Shown: piece after piece, positions 46,001 through 56,830 of the stretch
Numbering within the stretch: position 1 is the first letter of the stretch
Layout: each line of letters begins with the position of its first letter
Assembly: GCA_025200525.1 (NCBI GenBank)
Contig: CM045770.1
Coordinates: 135,932,200 to 135,996,199 of the forward strand
Direction: 5' to 3'
DNA length: 64,000 nucleotides
Source of the DNA: Camellia lanceoleosa
Taxonomy: Eukaryota > Streptophyta > Magnoliopsida > Ericales > Theaceae
Notes under the pieces: model-generated
Seen by the model: the letters and a program-made list of their open reading frames with translations, nothing else
Database searches by the model: none
What the model was told of the DNA's origin: nothing
Program-made: the position numbers and the translations under genes

Positions 46001-46913
46001 CTTAACAGGGGTCAAACAACCCCAAATGCCAAAGTACCCTCAACCAACTATTTAGAGGGCAAAAAAATAGAACTTTTTTATGTTATACACTAAGCCCAAA
46101 AACAGTTGTAAGGTAGGAAAAAATACAATGCAAAAATGGAGAATAAAGGGACAAGTTTCTTATCCTTGAAGACCCTCTTCACCAATGGAGCTCCAGTAGC
46201 TTCTTTAGGTTGAAATCAGTCTAAAACCTCCAAAAATAACCCTCAAGGGCCTCAGTTCCGAGGGATGGTGTGATGGTGGTTGTTTGTGAGCAATACTAAG
46301 CCTAAACACACACAAGACAAAGAGAGGGGGGAAATAGAGATAGGATACACACAATATTCAAACCCTAGAACTCAAACCCTAAAAAAAGCTGTCTAAAAAT
46401 GTCTAACCCCTCAACAAGAGAGAAGAGATTCTCTTTTATAGACAATTGTGTCTTGTAAAGCTTCCAAAGGAAGCTAACAAGAGGGAAATCGCTCCATACA
46501 CGTGTATGGAGGTGGTGATAGTGTATGCCAGCTGCCAAAAAAATATCTACAAAAGCAGATACACAGTAGTTGGCCAGCCAAAAATGCAATTGACCAAAGA
46601 AAGATAGCCGGCCGGCCATCTATAGTGCCGGCCAGCCAAACATTTGGCCGGTGGCTACAAAACACAGCCGGTGGCTTGAAGCCATGGCCAGTGGAGTGTG
46701 GGGATGGCCCACAAGCCATTCCCTGCCCCTCCAAGGCAAAACACAAGTGTTTGCTGCAAAACCAGACACGAAACAGTCGAGTCGAGAGATCCTGAGGCAA
46801 GGCGCGTAGCCAAGACCTCTGGGAACTCAAGACGAACACAGACATGGATGATCACCGAGTGTTCAAGCGTTGACGTCCAAGTCTTGAGGACGGTCAAAAA
46901 TGGGGTGTCTACA
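43043..46913 (-). repeat. 5' LTR of Tat element 1
   Basis: Plus-strand sequence runs TGTAACAAGCCCGC to GGGGTGTCTACA, 3,871 bp. In the element's sense it begins TGTAGACACCCC like the LTR at 53,805. It retains 43,780-44,460, which the other LTR has lost and which also matches element 2 at about 57,480-57,690, so this is the ancestral form. GGCCGGCC-like motifs are near 46,605-46,640 and 44,441. Confidence 0.88.
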
Positions 46914-48149
46914 CACAGTCCAGTAGAGATATGCTAAACAGTATATGAGAATTAACTAAAACATTATCATTTGATAAATGTTTAACACTTATAAGCCAAC
47001 TTACATTCTTTCCATAACCAATCAACATTTACAAACCGCTTCCTTTCATGTATCCAAATCAATCCACTTGCATTATTCAATATTATCCAAAAAATTTAAA
47101 ATGAGACTACAACTCATATATCAACACTTCAATAATCAACAACATTCAACACTTTCATTTTCTTGCCATTTTACGAAACTACGTCTGAAGGAACCAGCAC
47201 CCAAATATATAAAAGATTTCGAGACTTTCACCCTGGACACTCTAGCTAACTTAATTATCAATGGAATCCATCCCCCATCTCCTCCTAAACAAATGGAGTA
47301 CATCCCCTATCTCCTCCCACACAATATACATATACAATGACCCAACAATTTACATATTCAATGTGTTAATTCCACTGTTACATTCAATGACATAATCCCA
47401 TTGATTAGTTTCAATTTACCCAATCATCATGCAGTGTCTACAACAATCAAGACTATTTTCCACCGATAGCCCAAAATAGTTATTTCTAAACAGATAAATA
47501 AATCTATCAAACAAATAATTTATTACATTTTCCATTGATGAGTGATTTATCAATCCAACTACACCATTCAATCACAATTTCCCCAAATTTCAAGATTCTC
47601 AACCCAATTTCACATTCCCATAATTTACCAAATTAATTATTTGAATTCGATTAGGGCATTTTCTCCATTTTCTCAAACATTGATCCTCAGACCAAATTTC
47701 ATCCATTTTACCCAAATATCCCCATTTTGAAGACCTTACACACACAATGAAGTCCAAAGATAGAATACCCCCCTTTCAAACATTTCAAATCTCAAAACCC
47801 TAACTTTCCAAAATTTCCAAATCACACCATTTATACAAAATAACTAACATTTATGTTAAAGCTCATAAAAATGAGTAGATTGTCCCTACCATAAATGAAG
47901 AAGCTCAAATGAGAAGGAGAGAAAAACTCAAGATGCTCCAAACTTGAATTTCTTTGGATCAAAACAAAGCCCACGCAATGCTCTAACTTTCTTACAAAGG
48001 AACTAGGATAAAAAAAACCCCCTAGAACATGGAGTATTTGTAGAGAGAGTGTGCATGTAGACAAAGAAAGGCTATCGATTTTATGGTTTGGAGTGAAAAA
48101 GGGATGAAAAAGTGATGTAAAATCACGCTGCTGTGATCTGATATAAACA

Positions 48150-48495
48150 GGGCTCACTCGAGCGAAGGAGTGGTCGGTCGAGCGACCAGACACAAAAGGA
48201 CCTCGCTCGAGCGAACAATGAGAAGCTTTAGGTTTGAACCAATGCAGACGCACGCTCGAGCGCAAGAAAGCTCGCTCGAGTGAAGAATGCCATCCTTCAG
48301 GTCTAAAAGAGACACAGACGCACGCTTGAGCGCAATACTGCTCGCTCAAGCGAAGAGACACAAAACACAAGGCTCGCTCGAGCGCAAGAAAGCTCACTCG
48401 AGCGGAAACTGCATCTGAAGAAGAAACTTGAAGACCCGCAATACTCGCTCGAGCGCCCAAATCTTCGCTCGAGCGCAAAAAGCCTCGCTCGAGCG
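48150..48495. repeat. CTCGAG motif cluster in LTR F
   Basis: About twelve copies in 345 bp, often in close pairs such as GCTCGAGCGCAAGAAAGCTC followed by a second motif. Variants include CACTCGAGCGAAGG, ACGCTCGAGCGC and TCGCTCGAGCGAAG. The 249-codon open frame on the minus strand across it is a by-product and not called. Confidence 0.75.
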
Positions 48496-49028
48496 AAGAA
48501 GCCAAATCCTGGGCAGCAACCATTTGTTCTAACTTACAACCAACCTGTTCCAAACTCACCCAACACATCCCAAAACTCAATTACAAAGAATCAAAGGATG
48601 GAAATGAGATACAAACAACAACATCCAACCACGGAACTAGAGTCCGGAATATAGTAAATGACAGGGGAAAAGTCGGGATCGCTATAGAAAATATATTTAC
48701 AAAGAGTATTTAAAAAATAATAAAATAATAATAATAATAGATGAACGTTTTATATTTGAAAAAAATTAGAAAACAATAGTAATGGAATTGTAAATCTATA
48801 GAGTGCTAAAGGGCATTTTCATCTCAAAAATGTCAAAAGTTTTATTTAACTCACCATGCAGTAACAAAAGGATCAAAGTGAAATATACAAATAGTTTAGG
48901 AGGTCCATTTGTACGCATTTATACTTTAGTGGGTCAAAGTGAAGTGGTCCATTTGTACGTTTTTTTAGTTTACAAAGTCAAAGTGTGATACTTCTCAGTA
49001 ATTAGAGGGATTCCATATAAATAACCCC

Positions 49029-49989
49029 TTATTAGATATGAAATCCTATTTTACGCCTCAATCCCACCAAACAAACATCTCTTTTTTAAAACATCTTGGG
49101 GCCACAATATGAATCGCAAGTATACATAAATTTAAGAGTAAATTACCTTACCTTTCTTGGATTAAAAGTTCAGTGTAACAGTAATACCACGTCACTAATA
49201 TTATTTAAAAAAGAAAAAGAAAAACATATATTAAGTCTTACAATTTTGGCTGAATTATATTGAGTTTCTTTAAGATTTAATTCAAATAATATTTAGCCTA
49301 ATTTCATTAATAATTCGCTAGTTATATGAATACAAAATAATATTGTCATCTCTTTACACTGATATATATATACTTTGTTTATCTTTCCATCTTCACACCA
49401 TTTGCATTAGTTCTAACTCTTTTAACTTTATTAAAAAAAGATTAATATAATTATATTAAAACTATAAAACTTCCTGTATTTTCTTCAATTTTCAGGGAAA
49501 GTCATTATAAATTGCCTTAAATTTAAAGTTAGAGAAATTTTAATCGTTTGATTTTTTTTAATTTATTTTTTTTTTAAAATGATAAAAAAATCTCAATTTT
49601 TTCATTTTTGTCAAAAATTTGGAATGTTTTTATAGTATGCCAAATAAATTTCATGCTTTCTTTGAAAATTAAAAAGATAAAAACAAAGAAACAAATCCAT
49701 AAGATCATACAAACTTAAAAAATTGCAATTCATTCTTTCCAATAACTACACAGTCTCTCGTTTTTTCTCTTGAAAAAAGAAAAAAGAAAAAAAAAAATCA
49801 CTTTCCCCTCTTTTTCACTCGAGTCCTACATTTTTTGATGAATGAATGAGATTTCTCTAATTTTGTTATTTTGATTGAGACATCCATTAAATAGTGGGGA
49901 TGGCTTTTATGGTTACTGTAAGGTACAAATTATTTAAGAGTATTTTTGATGTAAATAATATGAAAATATAAAATTAATAGGGTTAGTCC
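49029..49989. other. AT-rich intergenic DNA, no gene seen
   Basis: Low-complexity A/T sequence with A and T runs near 49,550-49,620 and 49,770-49,800. No coding, no clear repeat boundary. Confidence 0.4.
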
Positions 49990-50237
49990 TGTAACAAACA
50001 GAAATTCTTGGTGCCTCGAATTGAGCTGTCTCGAATGGCTCAAATTTGTGTTCACCGATCAACCGGCTGGACAACCGGGTGAAGCACTTATTTACCGCGG
50101 TTGTTACCTTGTCAACCGCGGCTATCAGCCTTTTTACTAGACGACCAACCGGATGACCGGCCGAACAACTGACAAAACAAAATTTGAGCCATTTGAGGCA
50201 AGATCAAATTTGAGGTACATAAAATTGTTCCGTAACA
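49990..50237. mobile_element. Small MITE with about 60-bp inverted arms
   Basis: The left arm (TGTAACAAACAGAAATTC ... TCGAATGGCTCAAATTTG) matches the reverse complement of the right arm (TGTTACGGAACAATTTTATG ... TCAAATGGCTCAAATTTTG). The centre is GC-richer, with repeated ACCGG/CCGCGG words and CGGCCGAACAACTG. Target duplication not found. Confidence 0.6.
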
Positions 50238-50272
50238 AAACATGTTTATCATATTAGGAGAGTATGGATTAA

Positions 50273-50291
50273 ACACACACACACACACACA

Positions 50292-50329
<38 letters not shown>
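50273..50329. repeat. Compound microsatellite (AC)n(CT)n
   Basis: About 11 AC dinucleotides run directly into about 18 CT dinucleotides. No gene nearby. The following 370 bp hold nothing recognisable. Confidence 0.95.
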
Positions 50330-50332
<3 letters not shown>

Positions 50333-50710
50333 CTTCTAATGTGTGTCTATATATATAAACCTAAAATTATATCGTGACAGTTACACAATGAAGTTATGAA
50401 TGCATGAATTGTCATCATTCAATACTTCAGAGAAGTTTATGGTGATTAGTTGGCTATGCATAAATCAATTTGAGTTAAAGTTAGTGAATAAAGTTTTGTC
50501 TAAACTTTAGAAACTTGGCTAAAAATGGAAAAGAAAATTTTTAATGCTGTAAATGAAGAAGATGGTAAGAAGCATCATTGGAGAATAAGTTAGTAATTGA
50601 ATCTTACTTACTAAGGTAGTTACAAATGAAGCATTTGATTTCAAACCCTACTTATTGATGTGCAGTAGATGAATACATAATATCTAGTGTTTTGGGACTC
50701 ATAATAAAAA

Positions 50711-51159
50711 GGGCAAATTTTACTTTACCTGCTTGTGATTTGGATCATGTACAGTTTATCCGTTAAAGTTTGCAAATGACCACATAACCCCTATATGATT
50801 TGTGGTTTGAAGTGCACCGTTAGACCTGTTAATAATTTAATTAAAAAAAACTAAAATAGTCATGTATATAAATAACTTAAGTATGTGAACTACAGATGTT
50901 TTCGTCATTTGATTGGAAGGCAAAGTGCACGTTAATCCTATGTACTTTATGCCATGTGCTATTTAGCTCATTGAAATTTAAAAATGAGTATATAACCCTT
51001 ATGTCTATCACGTGTTTCACACTTGCAGTTAAGTTGGATGGAATATTTAATGGTACATTTCAGTTCACAAACCATGTGGGGGTTATGTGGTCATTTCCAA
51101 ACGTTAGGGAGGTAAATTGTACATGGCCCAAACCACAAGAGGTAAAGTGAAGTTTGCCC
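50711..51159. mobile_element. Mutator-type MITE with 9-bp TSD
   Basis: The arms are inverted over about 110 bp: left GGGCAAATTTTACTTTACCT, right (reverse complement) GGGCAAACTTCACTTTACCT, then ATGTACA and AATGACCACATAACCCC in both. Perfect 9-bp duplication TAATAAAAA at 50,702-50,710 and 51,160-51,168. Long TIRs and a 9-bp TSD indicate the Mutator superfamily. Non-coding. Confidence 0.85.
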
Positions 51160-51172
51160 TAATAAAAAAAGA

Positions 51173-51175
<3 letters not shown>

Positions 51176-51211
<36 letters not shown>
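51176..51211. repeat. Microsatellite (GA)n
   Basis: About 18 GA dinucleotides next to the MITE. Confidence 0.95.
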
Positions 51212-51214
<3 letters not shown>

Positions 51215-51609
51215 ACGAACACTTCTAAGAAGGTACACAAAACTCTTCGGATACTTTTTATTTCTTTGAAATACATGAGACACATTCCAAGTTTGAATAA
51301 AATAATTTGAAACCTAAGATAAAATAAAAAATAATATAAATTTATACTTATTCTCTTTGTTAGGTTTTTTTAATTAGCAATCCCATTGGTAAAAAATTCC
51401 ACTCAGTTGTATTTTTATTTGCTTTATTATATCTGTGAGTTATGAGAGTTTAGATGCGAATCCAACCCAAGTTGTGCCTGTGTAGAAGAGTTTGTGCTGA
51501 CATTTCGTATCTTGACTTGAGTATTCCTTGTTTACCACTTTGCTGATTAAATACAGGGATCGAGCTGCCCAGTAATCTCGCAGGAGTCGGGGAGTAGTAC
51601 CCGGGTCGG
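51212..51609. other. Unassigned flank before a Tat-type LTR
   Basis: On the minus strand an open stretch ends at 51,440 with plausible protein-like text (LLRDYWAARSLYLISKVV), but its upstream half lies inside the LTR starting at 51,610, so it cannot be one intact gene. It may be the tail of an older coding fragment. Confidence 0.25.
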
Positions 51610-53804
51610 TGTAGACGCCCCATTTTTTACCAACCTGCTCTTTCTTGGGTACCCAATGATGAAAGCCGAGATGTGTTAATCTTATGAATCCCTTAGCAAG
51701 ACGCCCAGAAGTCAAGCTTTGAAACCAACCAAACACTTGTTTTGGCCAAAATACTTTTTAACCACTGGAAAACATCTTTCAAAATATGTTTGGTTACGCA
51801 GTTCCAAACACTTCCAAAATGTCCCGAGGCTCATCTTTTCAAAATCAAAATATAGTATACTTTCAAATAGACCGAGCAAGGGATATAGGAGGAATGAGTG
51901 GAAGTGGTGAAATCCTCTGAAATACCTATTTTTCCTTTCGATTTGTGCTAACTTTACCTTGTTGATCCAGTGATGTCTTTTCTGACTAGCCGGACAACAT
52001 ATCATAGTCAGCTCAAAATACATTCAGCCGGACACCAAAGGGTACAACCGGCTGAATTGTTCAAATACAAAGAATTTTTGGGAATTTTAGCTTGTTTTGC
52101 ACACTTTCTATAAATATCTTAGATATTAACGTCCAAAATTCTATAAGTAGAGGATGAAAACTCATTTCAAAGGGTTGAACATTTTGCCCAAGGCCTATAA
52201 CAAGGTTAGAGAGATCTCTCTTTCTTCATCACCTTCAACATACTTGCTTCCACTTTCCATCATCCAAACACCATTAAAAATTACTTCTAAGCTTATTGTT
52301 AGGACCTTAGACACTCTAAGACACCTCTAGAGGATCTTGAGGATACCAAAAAGGGTTTAGAAAACCAAAGAACTCACCCTCTTCAAGAGGTGAGTTTTTT
52401 GCATTATTCTTCATCTTTCTCCTTCTTATCCTTCTATTCTTAACTTTATTTTTGTTCTATACTTGCTGTAATTTTGTAATAAGTCCTCATGGATGTGGTT
52501 GGGAGTAGAAAGTAGCCACCAATTCATTGAGTTGATAGTTTTTCTTGTTTTTCAATAGTTTATCTCCATTTTCTTGCTTTCCATAGCTAGAATTTCTTAC
52601 ATCCATTGTTGTTATGCATTTTGGAACCTTGTGGATGTGATTAGGGGTAAAAATCCGTTCACAAGTTTGATATGTAGAATAGATTTCGTTCTTGTTGCAC
52701 ATCTTCTCCACACATATCTCATCATATGATCATGTTAATCCATGTGTTTCAACCTATGCTTAACATTAATGAGTAATAGTGGTTGTTTCATAAGATTACT
52801 TAAATGATTCTTGGGATTTGATGTTGAGAGAGTTTTGATTTTCCATTTCATTGATTATTTTTTTGGAAGTAAAACAAGAGATTCTTTGTCAAGAGTGTTG
52901 AAATCTCTTTTCTCAATCATTCATGAACATGGAAAGGGGTGGAAACATTCTTGTTCCATGAATAGAAGACGAATTCTCAATAGCTTTTGATAAATCCCTT
53001 GTTTTAAAAGTGAAGCTTTTACTAAGAAATGATGTGCATTAATATACTCTCACCAATTAATAACATGGATTTGGGTATTGACTTGCCCTTATTTACAAAT
53101 AGATGATGTAGGTTCCTATCTATTTCTTAGGCGTGAATTTGATCTTGCGTTAATTCATTTATTTCAAGGAATTGTTACAAAATATCTGTTGTACATATCT
53201 ATTCTATCCTATTGTTGAGATTTAAGGCCTACCTACCTTCCGTAAGTAGTCTTTCTAAGTAGGAGAAGTAGAATGGATGAGCACTCTTTAGAAGATGTGC
53301 TCGGTTTCTGTTCTGGATCCCTCTGCACCAAATTAAGTTTCCCTGAAGGAAGTGTTCCGTCTGTCATATTAGTAGCCGATCGTCCTATTTTGTGTTTGAC
53401 CGGATGATTTTGCCTAAGAACAGAGCAGACAATTTCTGGGGAGTGCTCTTCCGGGTGGTTCTGGAGTTACTGATTGAGTCCTTTTGTTTATTTAATATGA
53501 TTGGTTAGATTCAGCAGTAATTTGGCTGAATCTATTCATTGTTGTAATAATTTCTCTAACCCCATGTCTATTCTTTTCATTTATTCATTTAATTATTGTA
53601 ATAATTTCTTCTTCTCCCCTTCTCATTTGAATTGTTGTAATAATCTCTCAACCCCACATCTTTCTATCCCTTTTATTTACATGCCTTCTAAATATACATA
53701 GCATCATGTTTTATTTATCATACTCATGTATTACATCCATGTTTCATGCACTCGGGTTCGGTTGATTTGCATTCGTGGGTTTTATCCTTTCCAAAATTGA
53801 CTAT
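51610..53804 (+). mobile_element. Tat-type LTR G, 5' part, interrupted by element 2
   Basis: Starts TGTAGACGCCCCATTTTTTA. Order and text parallel the solo LTR at 14,237-17,335: AGTCCTC followed by AATTCATTGAGTTGATAG (here about 52,484-52,552, there about 15,126-15,190), the GTTGAAA/CATGGAAAGGG blocks, then TTTTATTTACATGCC. It stops at 53,804 where element 2 begins, at a point equivalent to about 16,440 in the other copy. The rest lies beyond the window. Confidence 0.65.
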
Positions 53805-54154
53805 TGTAGACACCCCATTTTTGACCGACCTTAAGACTCAGACGTCACCGACTGAGCGCTCGGTGATGTTGCATACTGTGCTCGTTCAGAAGTCTCAGAG
53901 TCGCGGCTGTGCGCCCTGCCTCCGTACTTCCGAACTCTCTTCTGTGCCTTGTCTCGGTTTGCGAACGCACTCGGTTTCTCTGCTTTTCTTTCGAGGGAGA
54001 GTGGTCGTAGACTATCTCCGGTGGCCGTGAGCTACTTTTTCGTGGGTCAGAGGCCATTTTGCCCATTTCGAGTCTTGCCTGGACCGTAGGCCGTGTGCCT
54101 CGGCTCGGGACCGCCCAACCATCTCCGAGTTCTCCGGTTTTTGGCTTGCACTAC

Positions 54155-54650
54155 TGTTTTATAGTTCCGAGGAACACTGCAGCCTCTGAGACCCACTTTG
54201 CAGCCAAACACCACTTCCGGTGCCCGGCAGCCCATTTTCGGGATCCCGAACCACGCGGTTTTGGCCCCGCGCATTCATTTCACATCCGTTTTCTCTGGTT
54301 TTTGGAAGGTGCGTCTGTTTTATCATACCGAGGGACACTGGGGCCTCTGATGCCCTCTTCGTGGCCGTATGCCACTTTCGGTGCCTGTAGCCGATTTTCG
54401 GGACCCCGAATCGCGCGGTTTGGGCCCCGAGCATTCATTTTGCATCGGTCTTCTCTGGTTTTTGGCAGGTACCTCTGTTTTGTCATTCCGAGGGACACTG
54501 GGGTCGCAGATACCCACTTCGCTGCTGGACACCACTTCCGGCATCAGATGCTCATTTTCGGGATCCCGAATTGCTCGGTTTTGGCTCCGAGCGTTCATTT
54601 CTCATTAGTTTTTGTTCAAACTTGGCAGGTACCTCTGTTTCAACACTAGG
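54155..54650 (+). repeat. 160-bp tandem repeats in the U3-like part of the element 2 LTR
   Basis: Units begin TGTTTTATAGTTCCGAGG at 54,155 and at equivalent words at 54,316, 54,476 and (start only) 54,636, periods 161, 160 and 160. Each has CATTTTCGGGATCCCGAA or a close variant (a palindromic core) and a CGCGGTTTTGGCCCCG-type stretch. Long open frames here on both strands are by-products. Not found in the LTRs of element 1. Confidence 0.85.
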
Positions 54651-55479
54651 AAGATCACTGGGGGGTGAGAGGCCAGCAATTATCCCAGATAACCAGTTTC
54701 GCTCCTCCGGAGCCCGTTTTTCTCACTTCCGGGCCAATGTTGAACACCCTGGGGGTATTTTCTTCCAACCAAAGCTACATATCTGTGATCAGGGGACATG
54801 GGAGGACCCTAAAAATGTATGGTCGGCCAGCAATTCCTATTTTCATTTTTGAGCCTCTTCTTCAAATGCAATGTTGTGAATCCTGCTTCAATGTTGCCAA
54901 TTTCCGACCTTGGAACCTTGTTCTACACACATGGGAGGACACCAAAAAATGGTGGTCGGCCACTAATTCAACTTTTCATTTTTGAGGGGTGGCTGGCCAT
55001 GGGAGGTGGTGGCGGCCATGAGGGGTGGCGGCCGGCCACTTGCAAAGAAACCACTGTCGACCGCTTCTTGCTTTGCTCCAAATTTGTCCGGATATTTTGT
55101 CAAAATATCTCCCCATCCGGGATATTTTGGGAGGAAAGCTTGATGCTTCTCCTTCCCTTTACACCTTTTGTGCCTACTTACAGGGACCAACAGCTCCTTC
55201 CTCAAGATTACAAAAATTGTCTTCAAGAACACTTAAGCAAAAACCCTAATCTCCATAGCCAAAACCTTCAAAAAAGCTTCAAGTCTTGCTTGATTTCTTC
55301 ACCAACACCTAGCTTCACCATTCCAACTTCGATTCCAGCAGCAAGGAAGTATTCTTCAGAGGTCAAGAGGCTACAAATCCAAGCCAAGAAGCAAAGAAAG
55401 ACAAGTCTTCAAGGGTAAGTCTTCAAAACCAACTTTTAGGGCTTTTTCTTGATTCATTTCTACTCCAATTGGTTGAGAA

Positions 55480-56030
55480 TTGGGGCTCCGACCCCTACTG
55501 GTTTTAGGCTTATTTTGAGCCCCTCTACAACTTTGTAGAAGGGCTCAACTTCATTTGATGCTTCCATAATACACTTGTTTCAATACCTAGCTTATATGTC
55601 ATAATCTTGCATGCTATTTTTAGTCTATTTGCATTTGTTTTTGGGGCTCCGACCCATACTGGTTTTGTGCTTATATTGAGCCCCTCTGCAACATTGTAGA
55701 AGGGCTCAACCTCATTTGGCCATCCCATATACCACCTCCCTTTGAAATCCACTTTGGGCCCTAATTCTTGCATGTTTTGTATCCTTTTGTGCTTTTGGTT
55801 GTAGTCCTTGGTCAGAACTGAAAGGGGTCTTATTTTGACCCCCTCTACATGTTTCATGAATAAATTTTTGTTGTTTGGTGCATGCTTTGCATATCTCTTG
55901 TTATAACCTCTTTTGAGCTCCATTTTGCATGGAATTTATAGCATGTTTATATTCTGTTTTTGGGGCTTCCATCTTCTGTAAATGTGCTTATTTTTAGGCC
56001 CTCTTCAATGTTGTAGAAGCATGTTTGTTC
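55480..56030 (+). repeat. Repeats with a strong hairpin, GAGCCCCTCTACAA
   Basis: TTGGGGCTCCGACCC, then a GCTTAT.TTGAGCCCCTCT block, recurs at about 55,484 and 55,642, and more degenerately at about 55,958. The first two contain inverted arms, GAGCCCCTCTACAA and TTGTAGAAGGGCTC (55,517-55,546; again 55,678-55,707 with one G-T pair). Confidence 0.7.
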
Positions 56031-56374
56031 ATTTGGGGTTTGTATATACTACTTGCTTCAATACCCCTCTTTTGGCCCTTATTCTTGCATGCTAATGTTG
56101 ACCCATCTATGCTTACAATTTGGCCTTGTTTTGTACTGAAAAAATGCCATATTTGGGACTGCCTTGCTACTGTTTTTTTCTGTCGTGTATCATTTTTGCA
56201 TGTTTAGTATGGCTATAGGCCATTTCGGGTGTCTAATTTCACATTTCGGGATGATTGCATGCTTCGGTTGTTATTTCGTATCATTTCGGGCTGTTTTCCC
56301 TTCATTTAGTGGTTTGCATGCTTGCATATCATTTCCCATGTCATTTTATGCCTTAATGCATCGCTCGGGTTATG

Positions 56375-56830
56375 CGTGCCTCACGGCACGCACTTCGAGG
56401 CACCTCCGTTTTATCCGACGGCCTCCTACGTGAGTGAGCTGAGGCTCTCCCATGTTGGTGTAAGCCCATCGCGGCATTCCGTGTGCCATTTCATTGCATT
56501 TCATCATCGCCGACGGCGCGCTGTAGGCACGCTGCTTTGAGACACTTCGGTTTTATCCGATTTTCATCTTTCATCATCGCCTCGATTTGCGCGCCTGTGG
56601 GCACGCGTTTCGAGGCACTTCGGTTTTATCCGATTTTGCATTTCGCATCATCACCGCAGTATGCGTGTCCAGTGGACACGCATTTCGAGGCACCTCCTTT
56701 TATCATTCTGGCATCCTATGTGAGTGCGACTGAGGCCCTCTCATGTTGGTATAAGCCCAACTTGCATTTCGCGTGTCATTCAAGATTCTCGGTTTATGCG
56801 TGCGTGGACACGCATTTCGAGACATCTCAT
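56375..56830 (+). repeat. 71-bp repeats with CGAGGCACTTCGGTTTTATC
   Basis: Near-copies of the word occur at about 56,394, 56,539, 56,610, 56,681 and 56,817 (core period 71), each preceded by a CACGC-type stretch. A larger duplication including CATGTTGGTGTAAGCCC is seen at 56,451 and 56,742. Non-coding, within the LTR. Confidence 0.65.

Larger units (their letters stand above)
27843..46913 (-). mobile_element. Tat/Ogre-lineage Ty3-gypsy element 1, 19 kb, lacks pol, carries antisense PMD gene
   Basis: Complete element flanked by CACAG (27,838-27,842 and 46,914-46,918). It is read on the minus strand: 5' LTR 46,913-43,043, PBS 43,037-43,020, leader, gag remnant 42,285-41,285, non-coding spacer 41,284 to about 38,160, an oppositely oriented PMD gene (38,017-34,719), tandem-repeat 3' region 34,200-31,485, polypurine tract, and 3' LTR 31,468-27,843. 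I looked for protease, reverse transcriptase, RNase H and integrase on both strands and saw none. It is therefore a large non-autonomous derivative. The two LTRs are very similar over most of their length, so insertion was fairly recent. It lies inside LTR F. Confidence 0.9.
27500..48686. mobile_element. Solo LTR F, split by Tat element 1
   Basis: Starts TGTAACCCCCTCAAAATAAG and ends GGGATCGCTATA (a CA end decayed to TA). Flanked by a perfect GAAAA (27,495-27,499 and 48,687-48,691). Own sequence is 27,500-27,842 and 46,919-48,686, about 2.1 kb. LTR C in the other orientation aligns across the insertion point: GGGTGAGCCACAG plus TCCAGTAGAGATATG here against CTACTGGGCTTTAGCTCACC there. Carries a CTCGAG cluster near its right end. 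No coding. Confidence 0.8.
27245..49028. mobile_element. Fold-back MITE, split by solo LTR F
   Basis: The left arm (27,245-27,494) and the reverse complement of the right arm (48,692-49,028) align over much of their length. They share GTTATTTAGATGGA against GTTATTTATATGGA, TGAGAAGTATCAC-type text, GTACAAATGGACC-type text, TCACTTTGATCC, TGTTACTG and AAATGCCCTT. The element is non-coding, with very long inverted repeats as in Mutator-type MITEs. No clean target duplication was found. LTR F entered near its centre, at GAAAA. Confidence 0.6.

Noticed and set aside
18872..48495. Regularly spaced short repeats considered as CRISPR arrays
   Set aside because: The CTCGAG clusters are short degenerate palindromes with irregular spacing in a plant LTR; no array, leader or cas genes.
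47831..48580. 249-codon open frame on the minus strand
   Set aside because: Produced by the CTCGAG motif array of LTR F (recurring SLER/SS peptides); absent from LTRs C, D and E.
51440..51736. 98-codon open frame on the minus strand with some protein-like text
   Set aside because: It crosses the start of LTR G at 51,610, so it cannot be one gene; too little remains outside to identify.
54059..54649. 196-codon open frame on the plus strand and several antisense frames
   Set aside because: By-products of the 160-bp tandem repeat in the element 2 LTR. The unit length is not a multiple of three and the peptides have no recognised domain.
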